A stretch of 64,000 nt of DNA from Ectothiorhodospiraceae bacterium 2226 (GTDB lineage: Bacteria; Pseudomonadota; Gammaproteobacteria; GCA-013348725): assembly GCA_013348725.1 (NCBI GenBank), contig CP054689.1:980501-1044500 (forward strand), read 5' to 3'. The notes beneath the pieces were generated by a model, which did not search any database, was not told the DNA's origin, and saw only the letters and a list, made by a program, of their open reading frames with translations. This document shows positions 1 to 8,158 of this stretch, piece by piece. The position numbers were made by a program, and so were the translations under genes. Within the stretch, counting starts at the first letter, position 1. The number at the start of each line of letters is the position of its first letter.

Positions 1-54
1 GAAGAGATGGCGCGCACCATGCCGTTCGATCCACGCCGCCACATGGCGTCCTGA
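1..54 (+). CDS. C-terminal end of an upstream gene (partial)
   Basis: Frame 1 is open from the first base to a TGA at 52-54 and encodes a 17-residue tail ending RRHMAS. The next gene begins 58 bases later behind its own strong ribosome binding site, so this is plausibly the last codons of a gene cut by the window edge. The fragment is too short to assign a family, and a chance open frame cannot be excluded. Confidence 0.35.
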   Translation, partial: EEMARTMPFDPRRHMAS

Positions 55-112
55 GGCGGGCGCTGCGCCGACGGATGCCGCTCGAACCTCAGAACACGGT
101 AGGAGGTGACCC

Positions 113-625
113 ATGGAGAGGCTCAACACATTGCGACGTGAACTCGGCCACGCCTGGCAGAGCGTGGCCGATGGCTGGAACCATTTGCGGGAACGCGCCG
201 GCACCGCCCTCACGCGGTTTCAGCCGCGCGCGCAACGCGGCGAGGTGCAGACCCGCGCCGAGCAGGCCGTCGCGGACGCGGCGCGCTGGGGACTGCTGAC
301 CGCCGAGGTGCGCGACGAGGACGACCGGGTGCGGGTGCGCATGGAAATCCCCGGCATGGATAAGGATGACTTCGACATCTCGGTGCAGGGCGACCGGCTC
401 GTCGTGCGGGGCGAGAAACGGGCGCGACGGGAACAACAGAGTGGACGCTACTATCTGATGGAGTGCGCGTACGGCAGCTTCGAGCGCGTCGTGCCCCTAC
501 CCGCCGCGGTACTCGAGGAAGGGGCCCGCGCGCGCTATCAGCGCGGCGTGCTCGAGGTCACGCTCGCCAAGAACCCGTTGGCGCGACGGCGAAACATCAC
601 CATCACCACAGGAAACGGCAAATGA
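113..625 (+). CDS. Small heat-shock protein, Hsp20/alpha-crystallin family
   Basis: A 170-residue cytoplasmic holdase chaperone predicted to bind unfolding proteins without ATP. The alpha-crystallin domain spans roughly residues 60-155: it has the PGMDKDDFDI strand, then VVRGEK, a RYYLMECAYGSFERVVPLP segment typical of beta-strands 5-6, and the late GVLEVTL strand. The start is set by an almost perfect Shine-Dalgarno (AGGAGGTGA, 101-109) just before ATG 113. Its stop overlaps the start of the next gene, a Deg-type protease (ATGA at 622-625), so the two are translationally coupled; a chaperone and a quality-control protease would be made together. No clear promoter was seen upstream. The family is clear; the specific paralogue name is not. 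Confidence 0.9.
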   Translation: MERLNTLRRELGHAWQSVADGWNHLRERAGTALTRFQPRAQRGEVQTRAEQAVADAARWGLLTAEVRDEDDRVRVRMEIPGMDKDDFDISVQGDRLVVRGEKRARREQQSGRYYLMECAYGSFERVVPLPAAVLEEGARARYQRGVLEVTLAKNPLARRRNITITTGNGK

Positions 626-1992
626 CAACAATCTTGCGCGTCTGGTTCGTCGCCGCGGTATTCGCGGCGAGCTCGGCAGTCCACGCCGCCCTGCCCGCGG
701 CCGACAGCCAGGGGCAGCCGCTGCCGACGCTGGCCCCGCTGCTGGAGGAGATCACCCCCGCGGTGGTGAACATCTCCACCCGGGGGCGGGTGCAGGTGCA
801 ACAGAGCCCGTTGTTCAACGACCCCTTCTTTCGCCACTTCTTCGGCGATCCGCCGCGCCAACCGCGCGAGCGTACCGTCACCAGCCTGGGCTCGGGCGTG
901 ATCGTGGACGCGGAGAACGGCTACGTGCTGACCAACGCGCACGTGGTACAGCGCGCCGACGAGATCAACATCAACCTGCGCGACGGGCGCAACCTCTCGG
1001 CGCAGATCGTCGGCACCGACCCCGAGTCCGATGTCGCGGTGCTCAAGGTCGAACCGCGCGAACTCACGCAGCTGCCGATGGGCGACTCGGACGCGCTGCG
1101 CGTGGGTGACTTCGTGATCGCGATCGGTAACCCGTTCGGGCTCGGCCAGACCGTCACCTCCGGCATCGTCAGCGCCCTCAGCCGCAGCGGACTGGGGGCG
1201 GACCAGTTCGAGGACTTCATCCAGACCGACGCGTCCATCAACCCCGGCAACTCGGGCGGCGCGCTGGTCAACCTGCGCGGGGAGGTGATCGGCATCAACA
1301 CCGCCATTCTCGCGCCCGCCGGCGGCAACATCGGCATCGGCTTTGCGATCCCCATCAACATGGCGCGCGACATCATGGAGCAGCTGGTCGAGCACGGCGA
1401 GGTGCGGCGCGGGCGCCTCGGGGTGCAGGCGCAGGATCTGACCCCCGAGTTGGCGCAGGCCTTCGACCTGCAACAGCGTCAGGGCGCGGTGATCGCGAAC
1501 GTCATGCCCGACTCCCCCGCCGCGCAGGCGGGCTTGCAGCCGGGCGACGTGGTGCTACAGGTCAACGGTCAGGCAATCCGCGACGCCACCCACTTGCGCA
1601 ACGTGGTGGGCCTGTTGCGCGTCGGCCAGGAGATCGAGCTGCGCATTCTGCGCAACGGCCAGCCGCGCACGCTCAAGACCGTGATCGCGGAGCGCCAGAC
1701 CGCGCAGGCCGACGGGGCGCGCCTGCACGCCCGGTTGCGGGGCGCGACCTTCGCCAATCTCAGCGCCGAGGAACACCGCGGCGCGGCGGTGAACGGCGGC
1801 GTGCGGGTGGCGGCCCTCGAGGCCGGCAGCCCCGCGCACCGCAACGGCCTGCGCGAGGGCGACATCATCGTCTCGGTAAACCGCCAGCCGGTGCGCGACG
1901 TGCAGGCGCTGCGGGATTTGGCGGCCGACGCGCCCCAGCTGCTACTCAATATCCGCCGCGGGGGCGGCGCCCTGTTCTTGTTGATCCGCTGA
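622..1992 (+). CDS. Periplasmic serine endoprotease, DegP/DegQ (HtrA) family
   Basis: A 456-residue exported protease/chaperone that degrades or holds misfolded envelope proteins. Residues 1-22 form a signal peptide (hydrophobic core VWFVAAVFAASSAV). The trypsin-like domain carries the triad His107 (TNAHVV), Asp137 (DPESDVAVL) and Ser211 (NPGNSGGAL). Two PDZ domains follow, roughly residues 250-345 (RRGRLGVQAQDL onward) and 365-450. The open frame extends further upstream, but ATG 622 is chosen because it immediately precedes the signal peptide and overlaps the hsp20 stop. Length and double PDZ match DegP/DegQ/MucD; distinguishing these would need a phylogeny. Confidence 0.93.
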   Translation: MTTILRVWFVAAVFAASSAVHAALPAADSQGQPLPTLAPLLEEITPAVVNISTRGRVQVQQSPLFNDPFFRHFFGDPPRQPRERTVTSLGSGVIVDAENGYVLTNAHVVQRADEININLRDGRNLSAQIVGTDPESDVAVLKVEPRELTQLPMGDSDALRVGDFVIAIGNPFGLGQTVTSGIVSALSRSGLGADQFEDFIQTDASINPGNSGGALVNLRGEVIGINTAILAPAGGNIGIGFAIPINMARDIMEQLVEHGEVRRGRLGVQAQDLTPELAQAFDLQQRQGAVIANVMPDSPAAQAGLQPGDVVLQVNGQAIRDATHLRNVVGLLRVGQEIELRILRNGQPRTLKTVIAERQTAQADGARLHARLRGATFANLSAEEHRGAAVNGGVRVAALEAGSPAHRNGLREGDIIVSVNRQPVRDVQALRDLAADAPQLLLNIRRGGGALFLLIR

Positions 1993-1997
1993 GGCTT

Positions 1998-2025
1998 CGC
2001 GGGGCGCCGCCGCCCCGCGCCGTCC
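1998..2025 (+). terminator. GC-rich hairpin after the deg gene, probable terminator
   Basis: A perfect 9-bp inverted repeat (CGCGGGGCG at 1998-2006, CGCCCCGCG at 2011-2019, 4-base loop) begins six bases after the stop codon. The T tract after it is poor (CCGTCCTTA), so intrinsic termination may be incomplete. Confidence 0.45.
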
Positions 2026-2042
2026 TTATGCCCGCATCAGCA

Positions 2043-2074
2043 ATACTTGACTAAATCGCTCAGGAATGTATATT
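2043..2074 (+). promoter_or_regulatory. Sigma-70 promoter overlapped by an IscR type-1-like operator
   Basis: A -35 box TTGACT (2047-2052), 16-base spacer and -10 box TATATT (2069-2074) lie 45 bases before the SOR-like gene. Bases 2043-2067 (ATACTTGACTAAAT then CGCTCAGGAAT) agree at 22 of 25 positions with the Escherichia coli IscR type-1 consensus as I remember it (ATASYYGACTRWWW then YAGTCRRSTAT). The site covers the -35 box, the geometry of the autorepressed iscR promoter, so repression by [2Fe-2S]-IscR or a related Rrf2 regulator is inferred. No iscR gene is in the window. Confidence 0.6.
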
Positions 2075-2119
2075 AGTAACCACTAATTCGCTAAATCCAC
2101 CGATGCATGGAGGTGCGAC

Positions 2120-2566
2120 ATGAGTGGACTGATTCCGAACTTCCCGATGGACGGCGTGGTTACCGTCAACCGTGTGATCCTGAAGCCCGAGTACACCGTG
2201 GACGACCTGCAGGAACGCGTCGCGGTGCTGTGCGAGAACGTGAAGACCTACCACTCCGACACCGGCTTCGTGGGCGGCTTCGTGGCGCTGAACAGCGGCG
2301 CGGTCTCGAATGAGGGCTCCACGGTGGGTCAGGCGGTCGAGAGTCCGCTGAAGGGCAAGGAGGCGCTCATCGTCACCTTCTGGCGCAGCTTCGAGGAGCA
2401 CGAGGCCTCGCACCGCAGTGACAGTTTCCAGCCGTTGTTCCGTCAGGTGCTGGAGCTGTGCGAGAACGGCAACGAGGAGATCGCCTACGAGATGCTGTGG
2501 TCGGGCGCGGCCTACGACCCGGAGACCGCCAAGCAGGCGCGCGAAGCGAAGCACCGGGCGGCCTGA
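2120..2566 (+). CDS. Short SOR-like dimeric alpha/beta-barrel protein, function unknown
   Basis: A 148-residue soluble protein, no signal peptide or membrane segment. It resembles the N-terminal part of sulfur oxygenase reductase (SOR), which is normally about 310 residues. The segment TFWRSFEEHEASHR (residues 86-99) matches SOR TFWKDWKDHEEMHR; His94 and His98 fall on the SOR iron ligands His86 and His90 (Acidianus numbering, from memory). LFR follows in both, and EEIAYEML aligns Glu120 with the third ligand Glu114. Cys38 lies near the position of catalytic Cys31, before a shared GFVG motif, but with three extra residues between. ATG 2120 is preceded by GGAGG (2109-2113). It is a single-gene unit between its own promoter and terminator. 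Catalysis is not shown; an ABM-like protein or a sulfur/iron sensor is also possible. Confidence 0.75.
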   Translation: MSGLIPNFPMDGVVTVNRVILKPEYTVDDLQERVAVLCENVKTYHSDTGFVGGFVALNSGAVSNEGSTVGQAVESPLKGKEALIVTFWRSFEEHEASHRSDSFQPLFRQVLELCENGNEEIAYEMLWSGAAYDPETAKQAREAKHRAA

Positions 2567-2633
2567 GGAACCGAGGGGCGTCACGCCCCTCTAATATGGT
2601 ACTTCTCGAGAAATCCTGAAGGACTACCTTCAA

Positions 2634-2662
2634 CCCGCACCGCCCGGTGCGGGTTTTTTTTT
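2634..2662 (+). terminator. Strong Rho-independent terminator
   Basis: A perfect 9-bp stem (CCCGCACCG / CGGTGCGGG) with a 2-base gap is followed by nine T residues (2654-2662). It ends the SOR-like transcription unit. Confidence 0.92.
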
Positions 2663-2700
2663 GGTATAAGACCCGTCCGTCCCGAGACAGGCGCGCCCCC

Positions 2701-3432
2701 GTGTACAACGTCATCTGCATGAAGTGGGGGGACAAGTACCCCGCCCGCTACGTCAACATCTTACACGCCATGGTGCGCCGCCACCTGCGGCTGCCGCACC
2801 GCTTCGTGTGCTTCACCGACGATGCCGAGGGACTCGACCCCGGCATCGAGCACCGGCCGCTGCCCCCGGTGCGCCTGCCCGGCGGCCCCGAACGCGGCTG
2901 GCGTAAGCTCGGCGTGTTCGCCAAGCGTCTGGCCGACCTCGAGGGTACGGCCCTGTTTCTCGATCTCGACGTCGTGCTGCTCGACAGCATGGACGCGCTG
3001 TTCGAGTTGGCCCCCGGGGAGTTCCACATCATTCGCGACTGGCAGCATCGCGGACGCATCACCGGCAACTCCTCGGTGTTCCGCTTCGAGGTGGGGGCGC
3101 ACGCCGACGTATTGGCCGCGTTCGAGCACGACGCGGCCGGCGTGCGGCGGCGCTTTCGCAATGAGCAAGCCTTTCTCTCCCAGGCCCTGCACGAGCGCGG
3201 CCGACTCCGCTACTGGCCGGACGAGTGGTGCCGCAGCTTCAAACGCCACTGCGTACCGCAGGGACCGCTCGCCTGGGTACGCGCGCCGCGACCGCCCGCG
3301 GAGGCCAAGATTATCGTATTCCACGGCCGTCCCAACCCGCCGGAGGCCGCCCGGGGTCAGAGCGGCAAGCCGCTGCGCTTCTGGCGTGCCGCCCCCTGGA
3401 TCGAGACCCACTGGCGCTTGGACGAAGCCTGA
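2701..3432 (+). CDS. Glycosyltransferase-like protein with DxD motif
   Basis: Predicted cytoplasmic nucleotide-sugar glycosyltransferase of about 243 residues with a GT-A-like layout: an N-terminal YNVICMKWGDKYPARYVN strand/helix, a FTDD turn near residue 38, the metal-binding motif LFLDLDVVLLDS near residues 80-92, and a C-terminal IIVFHGRPNPPE. An upstream in-frame ATG (2647) lies inside the preceding terminator hairpin, so GTG 2701 is preferred; ATG 2719 is an alternative. It resembles small uncharacterised glycosyltransferases of proteobacteria, but acceptor and pathway cannot be read from the sequence, and no polysaccharide cluster surrounds it. Confidence 0.7.
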   Translation: MYNVICMKWGDKYPARYVNILHAMVRRHLRLPHRFVCFTDDAEGLDPGIEHRPLPPVRLPGGPERGWRKLGVFAKRLADLEGTALFLDLDVVLLDSMDALFELAPGEFHIIRDWQHRGRITGNSSVFRFEVGAHADVLAAFEHDAAGVRRRFRNEQAFLSQALHERGRLRYWPDEWCRSFKRHCVPQGPLAWVRAPRPPAEAKIIVFHGRPNPPEAARGQSGKPLRFWRAAPWIETHWRLDEA

Positions 3433-3481
3433 GGATTGCCACGTGACGCGTCGCCGGCGAACAGTGCCGGCCTCGCCCGAC

Positions 3482-4210
3482 TCAGAGGCCGAACTGGGCG
3501 CGAGGGAAGGTCCAGCGCTCCTCGCCGGCGCCATTGGCACGCGTGCAGTTGACCTCGAGCGGCGAGAGGTAGAGATACCAGGTCTGCTGTTCCAGCGGCC
3601 GGCCGCTGGTGAACACCCCGGGCTGCAACAGGGCCAGGTTGGCGCCCCGCTCGGCATCACGTACCGATTCATAGCGGATCACCTCCACCTCGGCGGCGCG
3701 CGCCGCCTCGGCCAGCGCCTGCGTCGCGCCGTAGTCCTGTGGGTCGGTCCATAGCGCACGGTCGCGCTCCAGCGGCGGCTGGGTCAGGTCCAGGGCACGC
3801 GCGGTGCGAAACGCCGCGCGGAAGGCGGTCAGCCGTTCCTCGTTGCGCGGCAGCGGGGTGGCCGGCGAAGCGGCGAAGAAGCGCAGCCGGTAGTAGGCGA
3901 GTTCCGCCAGGGCGGTGCGCAGCCGTTCGGCCCCGTAGAACACGCCGCCGGCGTCGCCGGCACGGCGAAACCGCGAGCCATGCGGCCTCGGGGGATAGTA
4001 GCGAAACGGACTTTTCAGCAGGTAATGCAGCGGCGCGGCGGCGGCCGGGTAGCGCGGCTTGCTCTCTTCCAGGATCGACTCGAGCACGTCCTGCTCGGCC
4101 TGGGTATCCACGATCTTGCGCGTGGAGGCGCTGTACTGGTGCTCGACCGCCCGCCAAGCGTCGCCGCCCAGCGGCCGGGTCTCAGACGCGAGCGCGGTGG
4201 GCGTCCACAT
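3482..4210 (-). CDS. RES-domain toxin of a type II toxin-antitoxin system
   Basis: A 242-residue protein with a RES domain from about residue 75 onward: FRRAGDAGGVFYGAERLRTALAELAYYR contains the conserved Arg, Tyr and Glu of the family, and the Ser lies in the late FTSGRPLEQQTWY segment. Characterised RES toxins (ParT, MbcT) deplete NAD+ or ADP-ribosylate a metabolic enzyme. The start ATG lies 29 bases inside the upstream antitoxin gene, the usual overlap of this pair. At about 240 residues it is longer than the shortest RES toxins and carries an N-terminal extension of about 70 residues. Which chemistry it performs cannot be told. Confidence 0.85.
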   Translation of the reverse strand: MWTPTALASETRPLGGDAWRAVEHQYSASTRKIVDTQAEQDVLESILEESKPRYPAAAAPLHYLLKSPFRYYPPRPHGSRFRRAGDAGGVFYGAERLRTALAELAYYRLRFFAASPATPLPRNEERLTAFRAAFRTARALDLTQPPLERDRALWTDPQDYGATQALAEAARAAEVEVIRYESVRDAERGANLALLQPGVFTSGRPLEQQTWYLYLSPLEVNCTRANGAGEERWTFPRAQFGL

Positions 4211-4562
4211 AGTCCACCGCTCGTACCAGCCCGGGAATGGCGGTCACCAGCTCGGCGGGCACCGCGTCCAGGTCACGGTTGGGATTTTTCATCCAGGCCC
4301 GCAGCGCGACTTCGTCGCCGGCCACGATGGCGTCCAGCCCGCGGTACAGGCGCACCAGCAACGCGGCCAGTTCCCACTCCTTGGCGTCGGGATTCAAGCG
4401 GTAGGCGCCGGACTGCATGCGGGAGATCGATGCCGGACTGAGGCCCAGAACGCGCGCAAGCTGCGCCTGCGCGAGTCCGAGGGCGCGCGCCGCGCCGAGC
4501 ACCGCCTTGCTCAACACCGCCGCCCGTTCCGGATCGGCATGGACGAGTTGGTAGCGTGGCAT
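4182..4562 (-). CDS. Xre/MbcA/ParS-type antitoxin
   Basis: A 126-residue partner of the RES protein. An N-terminal helix-turn-helix (about residues 20-60; LAQAQLARVLGLSPASISRM) should bind the operator, and the C-terminal MbcA/ParS toxin-binding domain (about 65-126) contains RLYRGLDAIVAGDEVALRAWM and a PGLVRAVDYVDA tail. GGAGG lies just upstream of ATG 4562. Antitoxin-first order and overlap suggest a bicistron autorepressed through the inverted repeat at 4571-4594. Confidence 0.88.
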   Translation of the reverse strand: MPRYQLVHADPERAAVLSKAVLGAARALGLAQAQLARVLGLSPASISRMQSGAYRLNPDAKEWELAALLVRLYRGLDAIVAGDEVALRAWMKNPNRDLDAVPAELVTAIPGLVRAVDYVDAHRARV

Positions 4563-4570
4563 TGTCGCAC

Positions 4571-4625
4571 CTCCCGAAACGAACCTTTCGGGAGCAATTA
4601 TAACGCTTATAAGTTTCTACAGCAA
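4571..4625 (-). promoter_or_regulatory. Promoter and inverted-repeat operator of the Xre-RES pair
   Basis: On the minus strand a -35 box TTGCTG (4620-4625), 17-base spacer and perfect -10 TATAAT (4597-4602) precede the antitoxin. Directly downstream is a 9-bp perfect inverted repeat (CTCCCGAAA 4571-4579, TTTCGGGAG 4586-4594) with 6 bases between the arms. It also covers the Shine-Dalgarno, so a bound antitoxin or an RNA hairpin could block expression. Confidence 0.7.
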
Positions 4626-4629
4626 CGCA

Positions 4630-5709
4630 TCAGGCGTCGCCCGCGCTCGGCAGGTGACGACCCTGCGCAAAATCGAGCATGCGCTGCACCGAGCGCACCG
4701 CACGCCGGCGCACATCCTCGTCGACGAAGATCTCGTTATCGCCCCGCTCGAGCACCTGCAGCAGGTTGTACAGATTGTTCAAGGCCATCCAGGGGCAGTG
4801 CGCGCAACTGCGGCACGTGGCCGAGTGGCCGCCGGTGGGGGCTTCGAGGAGGGTCTTCTCCGGGGCGACCTGGTGCATCTTGTAGAAGATGCCGTTGTCG
4901 GTGGCGACGATGAAGGTGGGCGCGTCAAGTTCCCGCACGGCCTTGATGAGCTGCGTGGTCGAACCGACCACGTCGGCCATCGCCACCACCGCCTCGGGCG
5001 ACTCGGGATGGACCAGGACCTTGGCCTCGGGATGCTCTTCCTTCAGGCGCTGCAATTCGCCGGCGCGAAACTCTTCGTGCACCACGCAGGCGCCCTGCCA
5101 CAGGAGCATGTCGGCGCCGGTCTCCCGCTGCACGTAGGCCCCGAGGTGCTTGTCCGGTGCCCAGAGGATTTTCTCCCCGCGCTCGTGCAGGTATTTCACC
5201 ACCTTGAGTGCGATGCTGGAGGTCACCACCCAGTCCGCCCGGGCCTTCACCTCGGCGCTGGTGTTGGCGTAAACCACCACCGTGCGGTCGGGGTGGGCAT
5301 CGCAGAAGGCGTTGAACGCCTCGGCCGGGCAGCCCAGGTCGAGCGAGCAGGTCGCCTCCAGCTCCGGCATCAGCACCCGCTTCTCGGGATTGAGGATCTT
5401 GGCTGTCTCGCCCATGAAGCGTACCCCCGCCACCACCAGCGTGCCGGCCGGGTGATCGTGGCCGAACTGCGCCATGTCGAGCGAATCCGAGACGTGGCCG
5501 CCGGTCTCGTCGGCCAGGCGCTGCAGCTCGGGGTCGGTGTAGTAGTGTGCGACCAGTACGGCATCCTTCTCGCGCAACAGGCGCTTGATGCGCTCGCGCA
5601 ACAGCTCACGCTCGCCCTCGTCCAACTCGGCCCCGGCCCGGGCCCGCTCCAGGGCGCGCGCATAGGTGTCCTCGTAACGGGCGGGTAGCGGTACCGCGAT
5701 GTCACTCAT
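4630..5709 (-). CDS. nadA: Quinolinate synthase A
   Basis: Condenses iminoaspartate with dihydroxyacetone phosphate to quinolinate in de novo NAD synthesis; a [4Fe-4S] enzyme of the cytoplasm. The 359-residue product has the three cluster cysteines at 121, 208 and 305, whose spacings of 87 and 97 residues match Escherichia coli NadA (113, 200, 297; from memory). The motif [15 protein letters not shown] near the C-terminus is diagnostic. The frame stays open far upstream, antisense to the MBL gene, but MSDIAVPL at 5709 gives the normal length. nadB and nadC are not in the window. Confidence 0.95.
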   Translation of the reverse strand: MSDIAVPLPARYEDTYARALERARAGAELDEGERELLRERIKRLLREKDAVLVAHYYTDPELQRLADETGGHVSDSLDMAQFGHDHPAGTLVVAGVRFMGETAKILNPEKRVLMPELEATCSLDLGCPAEAFNAFCDAHPDRTVVVYANTSAEVKARADWVVTSSIALKVVKYLHERGEKILWAPDKHLGAYVQRETGADMLLWQGACVVHEEFRAGELQRLKEEHPEAKVLVHPESPEAVVAMADVVGSTTQLIKAVRELDAPTFIVATDNGIFYKMHQVAPEKTLLEAPTGGHSATCRSCAHCPWMALNNLYNLLQVLERGDNEIFVDEDVRRRAVRSVQRMLDFAQGRHLPSAGDA

Positions 5710-5829
5710 AGCGTCATCCGTTGTGGCTGGGCATGCACCCAAACGAGTATTGTTGGGCTTCAAAAACCCGATATCAAGCGCGCCCCCGTGCCAAGGACGA
5801 CCGCCGGGCGCTCGACCATAGGAGACAAC

Positions 5830-7263
5830 ATGCCCGTCATCCGGTTCCTTGGCGCGGCCCGTGAGGTGACGGGCTCGGCCTTCCTGGTCGAGGCCGGAGG
5901 CCGGCGCGTGCTGGTCGACTGCGGTCTGATCCAGGCCTCGCGGCGCGAGGAGCAGCGCAATGCCGAGCCCTTCCCTTTCGACCCTGCGCGGTTGGACGCA
6001 GTGGTGCTCACGCACGCGCACATCGACCACTCCGGGCGCCTGCCCCTGCTGGTCAAATCGGGGTTTCGCGGGCGCATCTACACCCAGCGCGCCACACGCG
6101 ACCTGTGCCGCGTGATGCTTCGCGACGCCGCCTACCTGCAGGAGAAGGACGCGGACTGGACCAACCGCAAGCGCGAGCGCAAGGGCCTGCCGCCTGTCGA
6201 AGCGCTGTATGGCATCCAGGAAGCCGAAGCGGCGCTGAAGGCCTTCCGCGCGCTCGACTACGACACCCGCACGCCCATCGCCGAGGGTTTCACCCTGCGC
6301 CTGCGCGACGCGGGGCACATCCTCGGCTCGGCGATCGCCGAACTGTGGATCGACGCCGAGGGCGTGCAGCGCAAACTGGTGTTCAGCGGCGATCTGGGTC
6401 ACGCCGGTTCGCCGCTGCTGCGCAATCCCACGCCGATTCCCGACGCCGACCTGGTGATCATGGAAAGCACGTACGGCGACCGCGCGCACCGCTCCTGGGA
6501 CGCGACCTGGCAGGAACTCGGCGAGATCATGGCCATCGCCCGTGAGCGGGCGGGCAACATCCTCATCCCCGCCTTCGCGGTGGGGCGCACGCAGGAACTC
6601 TTGTACGTGCTCTCGCAGCATTATCGCGCCTGGGGACTGGAGAACTGGCAGGTGTTCCTCGACAGCCCCATGGCGATCCAGGCAACCGAGATCTACCAGC
6701 AGCACAGCGACCTGTTCGACGCCGCCACCGCCGCGCGGCTCGCCCGCGGCGACAACCCCTTCAGCCTGCCGAACCTGCGCCTCACGCCGCGCGCGGAAGA
6801 CTCCATGACCATCAACCGCATTCGCTCCGGGGCGCTCATCATCGCCGGCAGCGGCATGTGCACGGGCGGGCGCATCCTGCAGCACTTCAAGCACAACCTG
6901 TGGCGCCGCGACACCCACCTGGTCATCGTCGGCTTCCAGGCGGCCGGCACCCTGGGGCGCGCACTGGTCGACGGGGCCAGTCACGTGCGCCTCTGGGGCG
7001 AGACCATCCGCGTGGGTGCGACCGTGCATACCGTCGGCGGCCTGTCGGCGCATGCCGATCGTGCCGGCCTGCTGCGCTGGTACGAGCAGTTCCAGGGCCG
7101 CCCGCCCGTGGCGTTGGTGCACGGCGAGCCCGGCGCCATGGACGCGCTGGCCGCCGCCCTGCGCACCCGCGGGGCGCCCACCCTCACACCCGACCCAGGC
7201 ATGTGCGTCGACCTGGCCCCGCCGCTGGATTTTCCGCTCGCTGCCGAACCGGCATCCGCGTGA
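5830..7263 (+). CDS. MBL-fold/beta-CASP RNA-processing nuclease (YSH1/CPSF-like)
   Basis: A 477-residue predicted zinc-dependent RNA endonuclease/exonuclease. The metallo-beta-lactamase part has [12 protein letters not shown] (motif II HxHxDH, about residue 65), SGDLGH (about 190) and the beta-CASP insert starting near residue 205 ([17 protein letters not shown]). The late [18 protein letters not shown] and [14 protein letters not shown] segments are motifs B and C of bacterial RNA-type enzymes. ATG 5830 is chosen for its GGAG and for the normal N-terminus [16 protein letters not shown]. Bacterial relatives are often annotated 'MBL fold metallo-hydrolase'; the substrate is unknown. Confidence 0.9.
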   Translation: MPVIRFLGAAREVTGSAFLVEAGGRRVLVDCGLIQASRREEQRNAEPFPFDPARLDAVVLTHAHIDHSGRLPLLVKSGFRGRIYTQRATRDLCRVMLRDAAYLQEKDADWTNRKRERKGLPPVEALYGIQEAEAALKAFRALDYDTRTPIAEGFTLRLRDAGHILGSAIAELWIDAEGVQRKLVFSGDLGHAGSPLLRNPTPIPDADLVIMESTYGDRAHRSWDATWQELGEIMAIARERAGNILIPAFAVGRTQELLYVLSQHYRAWGLENWQVFLDSPMAIQATEIYQQHSDLFDAATAARLARGDNPFSLPNLRLTPRAEDSMTINRIRSGALIIAGSGMCTGGRILQHFKHNLWRRDTHLVIVGFQAAGTLGRALVDGASHVRLWGETIRVGATVHTVGGLSAHADRAGLLRWYEQFQGRPPVALVHGEPGAMDALAAALRTRGAPTLTPDPGMCVDLAPPLDFPLAAEPASA

Positions 7264-7470
7264 AACCAGCACCGCGTCGCCGGTGCGGCGCAGGACGCTG
7301 AACGCTGGGCGTCGAGGGCGCGCGACACCCCCTGCTGGCACTGCGTCCATCTGATTCCGGGCGGCGCCCATACGCCGAGGCGAATCTGCCGCTCCACGTC
7401 CTGGTACAGCTGCCGCTCTACCAGGGCGCGGAAGGCGTCCATCAATTGGGCGGCCCGCCGGGCGCGGCCG

Positions 7471-8145
7471 TCACCGGTTTCCTTTCCCCTCCCGCGCGCG
7501 GAGCAGAAACACCTTCTCCCAGAAACTGTCCAGCCCGCGTTCGGCAAAGCGCGGGTTGCCTGCCAGCGCATCCTCGGCATGCAGGCACTCGACGTCCCAG
7601 TGCGGCGTGTACAGGGCCCGCGCCTCGGCCTCGGGAACCGAAAACGGCGGACCCTGCATCTGCGTCTGCGCATACTCCACGCTGATCAGCAGGCCGCGGT
7701 GGCGCGGCGGCATGAGGCTGTGCAGGTGTGCCACATAGGCAACACGCCGCCCCTGTGGCAGCGCGATCAGCGCGGCGCGATCATAAAAGGCGTGACAGGC
7801 GGCCAGCTGATCGGGTTCGAGCCGGAAGTAGTCACCGCGATACAGCGTATAGGGACCGGCGCGCCAGGCCTCCAGATCGGCCTCGCGCACGCGCCGCGGC
7901 TCGAGTTTCTGGGTCGCGAAAAACGCATGCAGCGCCGCTTCGCTCCACTCCACCCCAATGACCGCCAGGCCCTGCTGCGCCAACCACACCATGTCGAGCG
8001 TCTTGCCGCACAAGGGGACGAATACGGCGCTGCCGCGCGGCAGTTCCAGGTGCTCGGCAAAGCGCTGCAGGTGGGGATTGGGGCGGTCGAGATGAAAGCC
8101 GATCTGACCGCTCTCCCAACGTTCAAGCCAAAACTGCTCGTCCAT
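7471..8145 (-). CDS. tpm: Thiopurine S-methyltransferase family protein
   Basis: A 224-residue SAM-dependent methyltransferase. The N-terminal WLERWESGQIGFHLDRPNPHL and the SAM-binding VFVPLCGKTLDMVWL / VIGVEWSEAAL segments are hallmark TPMT motifs. The bacterial enzymes methylate thiopurines and also selenium or tellurium compounds; the natural substrate here is unknown. It lies 13 bases behind tldE in the same direction, so it is probably the last gene of a tldD-tldE-tpm operon. Confidence 0.9.
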   Translation of the reverse strand: MDEQFWLERWESGQIGFHLDRPNPHLQRFAEHLELPRGSAVFVPLCGKTLDMVWLAQQGLAVIGVEWSEAALHAFFATQKLEPRRVREADLEAWRAGPYTLYRGDYFRLEPDQLAACHAFYDRAALIALPQGRRVAYVAHLHSLMPPRHRGLLISVEYAQTQMQGPPFSVPEAEARALYTPHWDVECLHAEDALAGNPRFAERGLDSFWEKVFLLRAREGKGNR

Positions 8146-8158
8146 CCGATCCGCCCCG

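Noticed and set aside
5710-7371. A 550-codon N-terminal extension of nadA
   Set aside because: It is antisense to the well-supported MBL nuclease, and NadA from 5709 already has normal length and start.
7264-7470. Minus-strand frame beginning [20 protein letters not shown] at 7442
   Set aside because: The first 30 residues look protein-like but it runs antisense into the MBL gene and then loses character; no ribosome binding site or family.
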